Assembly: GCA_947168885.1 (NCBI GenBank)
Contig: CAMVNQ010000006.1
Coordinates: 62,001-126,000, forward strand
Source of the DNA: an uncultured Clostridia bacterium
GTDB taxonomy: Bacteria; Bacillota; Clostridia; Oscillospirales; Ruminococcaceae
Direction of reading: 5' to 3'
Length of the DNA: 64,000 bases
Below the pieces are notes generated by a model. It saw nothing but the letters and a program-made list of their open reading frames with translations, was not told the DNA's origin and ran no database searches. Below are positions 1 through 7,260 of the stretch, in pieces; position 1 is the first letter of the stretch; every line of letters begins with the position of its first letter. Both the position numbers and the translations under genes were made by a program.

Positions 1-50
1 CTTCTTCCCGTGTAAGCGGACGCTCCTCGCTGTAACCGTGCAGTATCTCG

Positions 51-422
51 TCATATCTCGGCAATTGCTTCCACCTCGACAAGAACATTTTTCGGAAGCG
101 TTTTCACTGCCACACAGCTTCTTGCGGGAAGAGATGTGAAGTATCTGCCGTAGATCTCGTTGAAAGTTCCGAAATCCCCCATATCCGCGAGAAAACAGGT
201 GGTCTTCACCGCTTTTTCAAACGACGAGCCTGCGGCTTCAAGCACCGCTCCGAGGTTTTTCATCACCTGCTCGGTCTGTCCGGCGATATCTGCGGCTTCG
301 ACTGCGTTCGTTGCGGGGTCAATGGCGATCTGCCCCGATGTGAATACAAGACCTCCGCTTACTATAGCCTGTGAGTAGGGGCCTACCGCTGCGGGAGCGC
401 TGTTTGTGTGAATTTTCTGCAT
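51..422 (-). CDS. ridA: RidA family enamine/imine deaminase
   Basis: The 123-residue product has the usual length and signature of the Rid/YjgF/YER057c family. It begins with the typical N-terminus (PAAVGPYSQAI), followed by FTSGQI and the C-terminal block PARSCVAVKTLPKNVLVEVEAIA, in which the conserved Arg of PARS binds the substrate carboxylate. RidA proteins are cytosolic trimers that hydrolyse reactive 2-aminoacrylate and related enamines released by pyridoxal-phosphate enzymes. The gene is last of three on the minus strand, after a GNAT acetyltransferase and a cysteine desulfurase, itself a PLP enzyme, so a protective role would fit. The start ATG at 420-422 follows a GGAG-like site. Family assignment is secure; the physiological substrate is inferred. 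Confidence 0.93.
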   Translation of the reverse strand: MQKIHTNSAPAAVGPYSQAIVSGGLVFTSGQIAIDPATNAVEAADIAGQTEQVMKNLGAVLEAAGSSFEKAVKTTCFLADMGDFGTFNEIYGRYFTSLPARSCVAVKTLPKNVLVEVEAIAEI

Positions 423-440
423 AGTTTTGTCCTCCAGGAA

Positions 441-1007
441 TTATTTATTTACGACCCAATATCCGTTATATGCGTACTTGTCGTTTGTTCCGATGAGAAG
501 CTCGTTCGACTGCCAAAAGCCGTATTTTTTCAGTGCTTCGATACGCTCTATCGTATAACAGGGGGCTTTTGTGATTATCCTGCTGCAATCGAACAGTTCA
601 AACGCCGGCGGAACGATCAGCGACAAAATATCGAACAGCACATATTCTTTTTCATATCCGCTTTTTACGTCAAGCCGAAGAACTCCGACGCCGTTGAAGG
701 AGTCATTGGCTTTGCGGTGAAACAGCTCGGTTGTGCCTATCGCCTTTGAAGAAGCTTTGTCGATTATTGTGAACCTTACGAACCATTTCGTGTCATAAGA
801 CCTGAGCCAGAAATCTATCGCACTCTGCATTTTTTCTTTCGTAGGATAATAGAAATTATCTCCGTCGCAGTTGTCGCTGTTGAAAAACGGCAAGGCGTTC
901 TTATCGGCATAAACTTCCATCAGATCATCTGCATCATTGGCATCAACTAAGCGAATCAGATACTTCTCGTTTTCAAAACTCGGGCATTCTTTGTAAACAT
1001 CTGTCAT
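441..1007 (-). CDS. GNAT family N-acetyltransferase
   Basis: The 188-residue protein has the pattern of the GNAT acetyltransferase fold of the ribosomal-protein-acetylating (RimJ/RimL) type: an N-terminal strand (YLIRLVDANDADDLMEVY), a central strand (FVRFTIIDKASSKAIGTTEL), a beta-bulge region and a C-terminal helix ending KYGFWQSNELL. The acetyl-CoA pyrophosphate loop (Q/RxxGxG/A) is poorly conserved, so activity is uncertain. The ATG is preceded by CGGAGG about 8 bases upstream. It lies 18 bases before ridA and 15 bases after the desulfurase, so the three are probably co-transcribed. The acceptor substrate cannot be told from the sequence. Confidence 0.75.
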   Translation of the reverse strand: MTDVYKECPSFENEKYLIRLVDANDADDLMEVYADKNALPFFNSDNCDGDNFYYPTKEKMQSAIDFWLRSYDTKWFVRFTIIDKASSKAIGTTELFHRKANDSFNGVGVLRLDVKSGYEKEYVLFDILSLIVPPAFELFDCSRIITKAPCYTIERIEALKKYGFWQSNELLIGTNDKYAYNGYWVVNK

Positions 1008-1022
1008 GTCGGTATCCTCCGT

Positions 1023-2009
1023 TTATTTTGCATTTGTTTCGATGATCTCACGAAGAGCTTTGAGAAATTCACCGACTTCTTCCTCTGTTGTAAGATGGCT
1101 CAGGCTCACACGGAACGAACTCAGCGCGTTTTTCCGGTCGTGAGATACCGCGAAAACAGGACGCGACGGTGTATTCGGCACTGAGCAGGCAGACTTCACG
1201 GAAATACAGATTCCGCGCTCGTCCATAAGCTCCCGCATTTCCTCGCCCTTGATACCGTCAACGGAAATATTCAGTATGTGCGGTACAGCGTCGGCGGGAC
1301 TGTTTATACGGACTTTCGGCATTTTCGTGAGCTCTGCTCTTACACGGTCATTCAGCGTTTTCACATAGTCATACCGCTCTTGCTGCTCGTTTACCGCAAT
1401 ACCAAGAGCTGTGCTTAACGCCGCGATCGCCGAGGTATCCGGAGTTCCGCTGCGATATATCGTCGTGCTCGCGCCGCCGTGTATCAGCGGTTCAAGAACA
1501 CACCCGTCGCGCTTGTACAGCACCCCGCAGCCTTTCAGTCCGTAGAATTTGTGCGGAGCAAAGCTGACGGTGTCGGCTCCCGCGAATGAGAACGCGGTCT
1601 TCCCAATCGCTTGTGTTGCGTCAACGTGCAGCTTGCAGTTCGGATATCCTTTCATAATTTCCGCTATTTCGGTTATCGGCTGTACCGTGCCGAGCTCGCT
1701 GTCAACGGCACACACTGCACACAATATTGTGTCGGGACGCAGCAAGCTCCGTAGGTTATCGAGGTCAATCTTACCGTCGGGATGAATGTTCACAAGGTCG
1801 ATCTCATAGCCCTGTTCCTGTAAAAATGTGAGTGCGCCGCTGACCGAAGAATGTTCGAGAAACGTAGAAATAATGTGCTTCCCCTTGCGGCGGTTCGTGA
1901 ATGCAAGTCCCTTTACCGCGAGGTTATTTGCTTCGCTTGCACCGCTTGTGAAGATAAGCTCGTCCGGCTGCACACCGAGCATTCCGGCAATATCGGATAT
2001 TGTACGAGC
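1023..2009 (-). CDS. cysteine desulfurase (NifS/IscS-like), 5' truncated
   Basis: This is a class V aminotransferase-fold cysteine desulfurase. The PLP lysine lies in SFAPHKFYGLKG, the catalytic cysteine in SVKSACSVPN, and FTSGASEANNLAVKG is the classic cofactor-binding block. The recognisable frame starts at about 2009 (ARTISDIAGMLGVQ) and meets an in-frame TGA at 2013-2015. A full enzyme needs roughly 55-60 further residues, including the N-terminal substrate and PLP contacts (NAATTKP region), which are absent. An internal ATG exists at 1982. The 5' part is replaced by the 5'-truncated kinase on the other strand, so this is either a genomic deletion scar or an assembly join. The product is probably inactive as it stands. 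Confidence 0.85.
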   Translation of the reverse strand, partial: ARTISDIAGMLGVQPDELIFTSGASEANNLAVKGLAFTNRRKGKHIISTFLEHSSVSGALTFLQEQGYEIDLVNIHPDGKIDLDNLRSLLRPDTILCAVCAVDSELGTVQPITEIAEIMKGYPNCKLHVDATQAIGKTAFSFAGADTVSFAPHKFYGLKGCGVLYKRDGCVLEPLIHGGASTTIYRSGTPDTSAIAALSTALGIAVNEQQERYDYVKTLNDRVRAELTKMPKVRINSPADAVPHILNISVDGIKGEEMRELMDERGICISVKSACSVPNTPSRPVFAVSHDRKNALSSFRVSLSHLTTEEEVGEFLKALREIIETNAK

Positions 2010-2677
2010 AGATCAAAGCCGCACAGCGCCGCGAGAAGGAGACTGCCATGCTTTCGGTGCAGACTGACAATATCCGCGACTATATCAGCGGCGCGGAGAG
2101 CCTGTACCGCGACATTCGCGCGATACGTCACGATATGCGAAATCACCTTGCTGTCCTTGAAAGTCTGCACGAACACGGAGAAAACGAAGCGTTTGAAACA
2201 TATCTCACGGAGGCGCGGGAACGTATCGGTAGAGACAGCGGTATTGCAAGCGGCGACCCTGTAACCGATGTTATCCTGACCGAGAAGCAGTCCGAAGCCG
2301 CAAAGCATGGAATAACGTTCGACTGTGATTTTCACTATCCTACGGACTTCTCCGGCGCTGCGCTGGATATGAGCATAATCCTCAATAACGCGCTTAACAA
2401 TGCTATTGAAGCGGCGGAGAAATGCCCCGAAAACGAGCGGAGAATAGCAATAACCTCGCTGAAAAAGAAGAACGCGTTTGTGATTACCGTCACGAACACC
2501 TGCACAGGCGACTGCACCGCTGCGGACGGGGAGCTTCCCGAAACGACAAAACCCGACCGCTCCGAACACGGCTTCGGGCTTGTGAATATCAAAAATACCG
2601 CCGAAAAATACGGCGGCGGGATAGATATTTCCTGCAAGGGCGGCGAGTTCACGCTGACCGTTATGCTGATGATGTGA
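2000..2677 (+). CDS. sensor histidine kinase GHKL domain, 5' truncated
   Basis: This is the cytoplasmic part of an AgrC/LytS-like (HPK10-type) sensor kinase. The H-box IRHDMRNHLAVLESL carries the phospho-accepting His, LNNALNNAIEAAE is the N-box, and HGFGLVNIKNTAEKYGGG is the G-box of the HATPase_c fold. The N-terminal membrane sensor, normally about 200 residues, is missing, and the frame begins at a TTG at 2000 without a ribosome site. The preceding bases belong to the desulfurase gene on the other strand. No response regulator lies next to it. If the truncation is real the protein could not sense a membrane ligand; if it is an assembly join the rest of the gene lies elsewhere. Confidence 0.85.
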   Translation: MYEQIKAAQRREKETAMLSVQTDNIRDYISGAESLYRDIRAIRHDMRNHLAVLESLHEHGENEAFETYLTEARERIGRDSGIASGDPVTDVILTEKQSEAAKHGITFDCDFHYPTDFSGAALDMSIILNNALNNAIEAAEKCPENERRIAITSLKKKNAFVITVTNTCTGDCTAADGELPETTKPDRSEHGFGLVNIKNTAEKYGGGIDISCKGGEFTLTVMLMM

Positions 2678-2713
2678 TTCGCGTCGTAAAAAGGTCGTTT
2701 CACGGTATTTCGC

Positions 2714-2743
2714 TTGATTTCATACGGTTTCGTACGATATAAT
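2714..2743 (+). promoter_or_regulatory. sigma-A promoter for the unknown gene cluster
   Basis: TTGATT at 2714-2719 and TATAAT at 2738-2743 are 18 bases apart. Transcription would begin near 2750, so the in-frame ATG at 2746 cannot be the start of the next gene. Confidence 0.7.
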
Positions 2744-2820
2744 AAATGCAGGCGAAACGCCCACGGCATGGAGTTGCCAATATTTCACAGAAAGGATTTG
2801 ATAGTATAATCACAAACACA

Positions 2821-3285
2821 ATGTCAGCGCTGATGTCGGCAGGCACCACGCTCAAACAGGCTCAGGTGCAGCAGCACGCTATCAAAAAGGACGAGGGACG
2901 CGCGGGTGTACTGAAAGCAGAGATCGAGCACTCCGTCAAGACTGATACCAGCGCGAAACAAGCAGAGCTCGAAGAGACTACGGCTCATGCAGACGATCTA
3001 AGATCGAGGCAGACTGACACGCTCGAAACCGCGGCAGCCGAACTTCGGGATAACATTGACCGCGCTCGTGAAGCCGACCGTGAAGAAGAGAAGGAAGCTG
3101 CGAAAACGACGGAGAAGAAGGCTGCGGACAAGACCGAAAAGACTGACTACTTCGGTAACGCTCCAAAGGCAGACGAAAAGGAGAGCGCAGACGCGGAGAA
3201 GTCCGGCGAGACTGCGGAAACTGCTGTGCAGGTTGTTATTCCCGACCCGATACGCGCTCCGAAGCCTATGGACGTAAAAGCGTAA
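2821..3285 (+). CDS. uncharacterised charged coiled-coil protein
   Basis: I do not recognise this protein. From ATG 2821 it has 154 residues: a short Ala/Ser N-terminus (MSALMSAGTTLKQAQ), a long stretch rich in Lys, Glu, Asp and Ala that should form helix or coiled coil (about 20-120), and a tail with VVIPDPIRAPKP. There is no signal peptide or membrane segment. The start is uncertain: AAAGGA at 2791-2796 is far from ATG 2821, and ATG 2833 is another option. It opens a run of four unknown plus-strand genes directly after the kinase fragment, with its own promoter. Low-complexity composition makes homology-based guesses unsafe. Confidence 0.5.
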   Translation: MSALMSAGTTLKQAQVQQHAIKKDEGRAGVLKAEIEHSVKTDTSAKQAELEETTAHADDLRSRQTDTLETAAAELRDNIDRAREADREEEKEAAKTTEKKAADKTEKTDYFGNAPKADEKESADAEKSGETAETAVQVVIPDPIRAPKPMDVKA

Positions 3286-3301
3286 GACAGGATGTCTTGT
3301 A

Positions 3302-3348
3302 GAATGTTTCCAAAAGCGCGCACGATGCGCGCAAAACCAAAAACATTC
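3302..3348 (+). repeat. nested palindrome between unknown genes
   Basis: Outer arms GAATGTTT (3302-3309) and AAACATTC (3341-3348) enclose inner arms GCGCGC (3316-3321 and 3327-3332) around the loop ACGAT. There is no T-tract, so it is more likely a processing or stability structure than a terminator. It sits just before the ribosome site of the next gene. Confidence 0.6.
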
Positions 3349-3365
3349 CAAAGGGAGGTGAGCGT

Positions 3366-4262
3366 ATGGCAGTCAACGGTATAGGTGCTTTGCAGTACCG
3401 GAACATTTACAATCAAGCGAACAGCCGCGTTGAAAGCAACAGCGAGCAGCCCGAAAAAGCCGCTGTACAGGACAAGATCGAGTTCTCCGCTGACAGCCTC
3501 GCGCAGTCGGCAGCACTCAGGAGTTTTCGCGGTAAATATCCCGCGTTGAGCATTTCGGTAGGCTCCGAAATGAATTACAGCAAGGACAGGAAAACCGGCA
3601 CGGTCGCTGTAAATGAGCACTTTCTGAACAAAGCAATGAACGACCCCGAAGCCGCGAAAACCATGTCCGACTTGATATACGGTATCGACAAAGCCGAGAA
3701 AACAGTCGCAGCGTATTACAATTCTCTCGGCGGCGTGACAGAAAGAACAAGTCATTGGTACATCGACGAAAACGGGAATTGCTATAATTTCAGCTACACT
3801 CGCAGAGACGACAAGCTGAACAAAAAGCTACGCGAAGAAGCTGCGAAAGACACACAGGAGCGGATAGAGCGCAGTATTGAAAAATCCCGGGACGCGGAGG
3901 AAGTTCGGCTGGAAGAAGCCGCTGAGGATGAAGAAACCGTCGAAGATGAAGACGCTGCCGAGAGCGACGAAGAGATCGAGTCGGAGTCTGTCGGAAAGAG
4001 CATGGGCATAAACGCCGCGAAACTCGCGCGAATGCTCGCCGCCGCAAAAACACGGTCGCAGGTGCAGGCGGTAATGGACATGATACAGTCAGATCTCCGC
4101 GAGTGCGACGCGGGCAAGGAGCAGGGATATGATGTTGATGAGGCGTCGGTGTCGGCAACCGAAAACCTGCTTGAAGAAGCAAAATCCCGCATGAGCAGCG
4201 CCGAAGACCGCGAGCCGACCCCGCAGGAAGAAATGGCGACAGCGCTTGCATCGCTTATGTAA
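3366..4262 (+). CDS. uncharacterised protein, cluster member 2
   Basis: This 298-residue protein has no confidently known function. Residues 1-45 are polar and Gln/Asn-rich. Residues about 50-160 look like a folded domain (IEFSADSLAQSAALRSF, VAVNEHFLNKAMNDPEAAKT, SHWYIDENGNCYNFSYTRR). Residues about 160-215 are extremely acidic and coiled-coil-like (EEAAEDEETVEDEDAAESD), followed by an Ala-rich helical tail. The ATG follows AAGGGAGGTG by 6 bases, so the start is good. The segment around NEHFLNKAMNDPEAA resembles SDAGYKRMQEDPDYEKW in the next gene, suggesting a shared small domain. It may belong to one of the DUF families of gut Firmicutes, but I cannot name it with certainty. Confidence 0.65.
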   Translation: MAVNGIGALQYRNIYNQANSRVESNSEQPEKAAVQDKIEFSADSLAQSAALRSFRGKYPALSISVGSEMNYSKDRKTGTVAVNEHFLNKAMNDPEAAKTMSDLIYGIDKAEKTVAAYYNSLGGVTERTSHWYIDENGNCYNFSYTRRDDKLNKKLREEAAKDTQERIERSIEKSRDAEEVRLEEAAEDEETVEDEDAAESDEEIESESVGKSMGINAAKLARMLAAAKTRSQVQAVMDMIQSDLRECDAGKEQGYDVDEASVSATENLLEEAKSRMSSAEDREPTPQEEMATALASLM

Positions 4263-4269
4263 ATAATAC

Positions 4270-4300
4270 GTCCTGTCCCCGCCGAAGGCGGGGACAGGAC
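4270..4300 (+). repeat. 14-bp perfect hairpin in intergenic spacer
   Basis: Arms 4270-4283 and 4287-4300 pair perfectly around a GAA loop; each arm contains CCTGTCCCCGCC or its complement. No T-run follows. It lies between cluster genes 2 and 3, like the palindrome at 3302, and may block exonucleases or partially terminate transcription. Confidence 0.65.
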
Positions 4301-4353
4301 AGCATAATAAGGCGTGGAAACGGCACAATAAAGGCAAACAAGGAGAAGCAACC

Positions 4354-5037
4354 ATGAATAACACGATCTACATATCCTCGCAGACCGCGTATATGAAAGC
4401 ATTTGCGGACAGCATAGCGCCAACACCGTCAGACAACGGGTTTGCAGCTGCACTCGAAAACTGCATAACCGAAAAAGAGCAGTCTCTCGATGACTACAAA
4501 GCGTACATCAAAGATCGCATTTCCTCGCTTGCCCTGCACCCGTCGCAGTTCGGTGATACTTACGCCGTGAGCATTTCCGACGCAGGGTATAAGCGAATGC
4601 AGGAAGACCCGGATTACGAGAAGTGGGTTTTGGAACAGATCCACGGCGCATTCTCTACAGCTGTACCGCCGGGAATACGGCAGTTAAGCGGAAATCAGCA
4701 CCACAACCTGCAATTCGGCAGCAAGCCGGAGCATTTCCGGCAGGATTCATTTTCCACCGGCGAGGGTAAACTGACAAAAGAAGAAAAAGAGGACTATTGG
4801 AAGCAGCTCAAGGAACTGCGGGACAAGCGCCGCGAGGATTTTGAGAAGCTTCTGAAAAAGAAGAAGATAGCCCTTGCGCAGGCCCAGGCTCTGTCGATCG
4901 AACGGCGGCTCGCGTTTGCATCAATGATCGACGCGGAAACGGAAATTCCTGATGCTATGAGCTATGCGGCAGCGAATGTGAGCGAAGTATCTCCTGTTAT
5001 CTTCCTTGACATTTCCGAATTGCTTGCAATGATGTGA
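4354..5037 (+). CDS. uncharacterised protein, cluster member 3
   Basis: The function of this 227-residue protein is unknown. It has an N-terminal helix (SSQTAYMKAFADSI), a central motif YAVSISDAGYKRMQEDPDYE shared in outline with the preceding protein, a His/Gln-rich linker, and a strongly charged helix (KEEKEDYWKQLKELRDKRRE...LLKKKKIALAQAQ). The C-terminus is hydrophobic (VIFLDISELLAMM). ATG 4354 has AAGGAGAAGC just upstream. It ends within the ribosome site of the next gene, so the two are co-translated. The absence of a signal sequence suggests a cytosolic protein or one exported by a non-Sec route. Confidence 0.65.
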   Translation: MNNTIYISSQTAYMKAFADSIAPTPSDNGFAAALENCITEKEQSLDDYKAYIKDRISSLALHPSQFGDTYAVSISDAGYKRMQEDPDYEKWVLEQIHGAFSTAVPPGIRQLSGNQHHNLQFGSKPEHFRQDSFSTGEGKLTKEEKEDYWKQLKELRDKRREDFEKLLKKKKIALAQAQALSIERRLAFASMIDAETEIPDAMSYAAANVSEVSPVIFLDISELLAMM

Positions 5038-5051
5038 GAGGAGGTGAGATA

Positions 5052-5614
5052 ATGAGAAGTTATGGATTGAGCCGTTATGCGCCTTACAGGCATTCGTCGC
5101 TCTACAACCGCACCCGATTAAGCGTGAACAAGCAGTTTTTGACGAAATCGAACAGCGCAAATGCCGCTCGCAAAATCTATCAGACCGCATCAGGCACCGC
5201 AGCTACATCGGGCAGTCTGAAAAACACGGTGTCCGGTATTGCGTCATCGGTCTCCGAGCTGAGCAAAGCTATGTCCGGCACAGACCGTGAGAAGCAGTAT
5301 GATGCGGCGAAGAGTTTTGTTGACAGCTACAATGACCTGTATTCATCGGTGAAGAACTCCCGAAATGCCTTTGTTTCCGGCAGAACCACGGTTATGGCAA
5401 ATACGGCGGAAGCATATTCGGACATTCGTCTTCATTCACGGGTTCCGCTGTATCACAGGCTGTCAGCGTTTCACGCTATGCCGACAGCGAAAGCTTTTCC
5501 GGTTTTGGCGGATATAACTGCTATGGCGGTTACTCGAAGAACAATCTGTTCGGATATGCGGGTTCGTCGCGCAGCGGTGTACTTGCAGGTTATCTGCTAA
5601 ATCAGTGGATATAA
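5052..5614 (+). CDS. uncharacterised protein, cluster member 4, probable frameshift
   Basis: The gene starts at ATG 5052 after GAGGAGGTGAG. The first 110 or so residues are Ser/Ala/Lys-rich helices (SVSELSKAMSGTDREK, FVDSYNDLYSSVKNSR). In this frame the last 60 residues look unnatural and end at 5600. The -1/+2 frame instead gives a coherent Gly/Tyr/Ser-rich tail (SGFGGYNCYGGYSKNN, SGVLAGYLLNQWI) ending at 5614, and that frame has no start or ribosome site of its own. A single frameshift between about 5340 and 5420 would join the two. The alternative is a sequencing error. Function unknown. Confidence 0.55.
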
Positions 5615-5642
5615 GATTACCTTGACAAAGCACAGACACATC

Positions 5643-5671
5643 AACGCCCGCCGTAAATCCCTGCGGGCGTT
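5643..5671 (+). terminator. hairpin terminator after the unknown cluster
   Basis: AACGCCCGC (5643-5651) pairs with GCGGGCGTT (5663-5671) around an 11-base loop, followed by TGTATTAAT. It closes the cluster 2.8-5.6 kb. Confidence 0.8.
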
Positions 5672-5689
5672 GTATTAATAAACCAACAA

Positions 5690-6260
5690 ACAGCATACAT
5701 TTTTAGAGATGATTGTTTCGCATTTTCTCCTTTATATAGCTTCGATTTTTAATATTTGCTAGATTGAATTACGATAAAATAATTATTTTAACAGACAATA
5801 TATGTAAATAATTTATCCTTTACATATTCAAGAGAGCTAATATCAAATTTTGTTATTAGGTAAGATTTTAAATCATCATAAATAATTATTTTATCCATCA
5901 TAATAACATTATGAGTCTGATAAAGTATTAGTGTAACTTTTTAGGAAGTTCCGATTGCTTGGATATATTATTATAACTTACTACAGCATCCAGTAAAGAC
6001 GAGAAAAACTCGTCATATTGGCGGAATTTTTTCCTTTATATTTTTGCTTTTGAAATGTATTGAATTATAACAAATATTGAATCCGATCAATAACTCACCT
6101 CTGTTTCTGGCAGAGGTGAGTTTTGTGCTTTTGTCGCGGATATGTGCCGGAATTGTTGTGCTGTAGCCCAATTTTTGCAAGAAAGATATATTAAAAATTC
6201 ATAGTTCGGAGAGTTTTTATAGTTGCCAACTAAATGATTTTAGTTATATGTCACATAAAT
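5690..6260. other. AT-rich gene-free stretch
   Basis: About 570 bases without a convincing reading frame and clearly richer in A/T than the flanking coding DNA. It holds a small hairpin (GACGAG/CTCGTC, 5998-6014) and the terminator-like hairpin at 6093. No tRNA, small-protein gene or repeat could be recognised; it may be a decayed remnant or carry an unseen small RNA ending at the terminator. Confidence 0.5.
6093..6126 (+). terminator. orphan intrinsic terminator
   Basis: ACTCACCTCTG (6093-6103) pairs with CAGAGGTGAGT (6111-6121) around a 7-base loop and is followed by a T-rich run (TTTTGTGCTTTT). No plus-strand gene precedes it within 450 bases, so it may end an unannotated small RNA. Confidence 0.7.
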
Positions 6261-6271
6261 AATAGCGCATA

Positions 6272-6301
6272 TTGACAGTACATGCGTGCATCTGCTATAA
6301 T
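6272..6301 (+). promoter_or_regulatory. sigma-A promoter of the pyrimidine-catabolism operon
   Basis: Perfect TTGACA (6272-6277) and TATAAT (6296-6301) with an 18-base spacer. The expected transcript starts near 6308, only a few bases before the ribosome site of the leader ORF. Confidence 0.9.
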
Positions 6302-6319
6302 ACAAGCATAGAAGGAGAG

Positions 6320-6350
6320 CAGACAATGGAGTCAATAATTTCATTGTCTG
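6320..6350 (+). promoter_or_regulatory. leader hairpin followed by T-run (possible attenuator)
   Basis: CAGACAATG (6320-6328) pairs with CATTGTCTG (6342-6350), followed by TTTTGCAATTTT. The hairpin overlaps the start codon of the leader ORF, so translation of that ORF and formation of the hairpin exclude each other. Confidence 0.55.
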
Positions 6351-6373
6351 TTTTGCAATTTTACAGAAGGTGA
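6326..6373 (+). CDS. 15-residue leader peptide MESIISLSVLQFYRR
   Basis: A short ORF with its own ribosome site (AAGGAG, 6312-6317) directly behind the promoter. Its stop codon TGA (6371-6373) overlaps the ribosome site AGAAGGTGA of the ABC ATPase gene, whose ATG comes 6 bases later. This arrangement favours translational coupling. The start codon lies in the arm of a hairpin followed by a T-run, as in attenuated operons. I infer a regulatory leader; no known leader-peptide family is matched, and the effector (perhaps a pyrimidine) is a guess. Confidence 0.6.
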   Translation: MESIISLSVLQFYRR

Positions 6374-6379
6374 TATGCA

Positions 6380-7168
6380 ATGATCGGAGCAAAAGAAAAG
6401 AACAACATAGAAATAATGCTCGATAATGTTGGCATGACATACGACGCAGCGGACGGGAAAAAAGTTCAGGCTCTCACAAGCGTCACAATGGACATACACA
6501 AAGGCGAGTTCATTTCGCTGCTTGGTCCTTCCGGCTGCGGAAAGACAACGCTTCTACGCATCATTGCTGATCTGTTGCAGCCAACTTCCGGCAAGGTGCT
6601 GATAGGCGGTGAGACACCGAAGGAAGCGCGTCTCAAACGCAAATACGGAATGGTATTCCAGAGCGCGGTTCTGTACGACTGGCGCACAGTTATAAAGAAT
6701 ATCGAGCTTCCGTTGGAGATAATCCACGAAAGCAAGGCGGAGCGACGTGAACGTGCAGTAAAAATGCTCGATCTTGTCGGACTTTCGGAATTCGCCGATC
6801 ATTACCCGAGACAGCTTTCGGGTGGTATGCAGCAGAGAGTCGGTATTGCAAGAGCGCTCGCGTTACAGCCCGAGATACTTCTTATGGACGAGCCGTTTTC
6901 GGCGCTTGATGAGTTCACAAGAGAGAAGCTGCACATAGACCTGCTCAAGATCTGGCGCAAGACAAACAAGACTATTATTTTCGTAACACACAACATCTCC
7001 GAATCCGTATTTCTTTCCGATAGAGTGTGCGTACTGTCGCCCCACCCGGGAAGGCTCTCGGCAGTGATCGACATCGACCTGCCGCGTCCGAGAGCGATGG
7101 AGATAAGAGATACACCCGAATTTACCGCTCTCGTTTCAAAGGTCAGAAACAGCTTTGAGGGAGTTTGA
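6380..7168 (+). CDS. ABC transporter ATP-binding protein (NitT/TauT/SsuB type)
   Basis: This 262-residue nucleotide-binding subunit belongs to the nitrate/taurine/sulfonate/hydroxymethylpyrimidine importer class. Walker A is GPSGCGKTTL, the Q-loop lies in MVFQSAVLYDW, the ABC signature is QLSGGMQQRVGIARAL, Walker B is ILLMDEPFSALD, and the switch His is in IFVTHNISES. It powers uptake through the two permeases encoded downstream. It is the first structural gene of the operon, coupled to the leader ORF. A 92-base spacer separates it from the first permease. Given the catabolic genes behind it, the cargo is probably a pyrimidine base, dihydropyrimidine or hydantoin-like compound; that is inference. 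Confidence 0.92.
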   Translation: MIGAKEKNNIEIMLDNVGMTYDAADGKKVQALTSVTMDIHKGEFISLLGPSGCGKTTLLRIIADLLQPTSGKVLIGGETPKEARLKRKYGMVFQSAVLYDWRTVIKNIELPLEIIHESKAERRERAVKMLDLVGLSEFADHYPRQLSGGMQQRVGIARALALQPEILLMDEPFSALDEFTREKLHIDLLKIWRKTNKTIIFVTHNISESVFLSDRVCVLSPHPGRLSAVIDIDLPRPRAMEIRDTPEFTALVSKVRNSFEGV

Positions 7169-7260
7169 ATAATGCACAGTTCAGTTGCCGCCCGCGGCGA
7201 TGTTTCTGAATCGTGACGAGAACCGTAATTTGGGTACAATTAATATAGGAGCTGATTTCT

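Noticed and set aside
1-50. Possible upstream part of another minus-strand reading frame (reads DEILHGYSEERPLTREE) overlapping the ridA stop
   Set aside because: Only about 17 residues are inside the window, too few to name or confirm a gene.
2746-2820. Start of cluster gene 1 at ATG 2746
   Set aside because: It lies 3 bases behind a -10 element and would be upstream of the transcript start.
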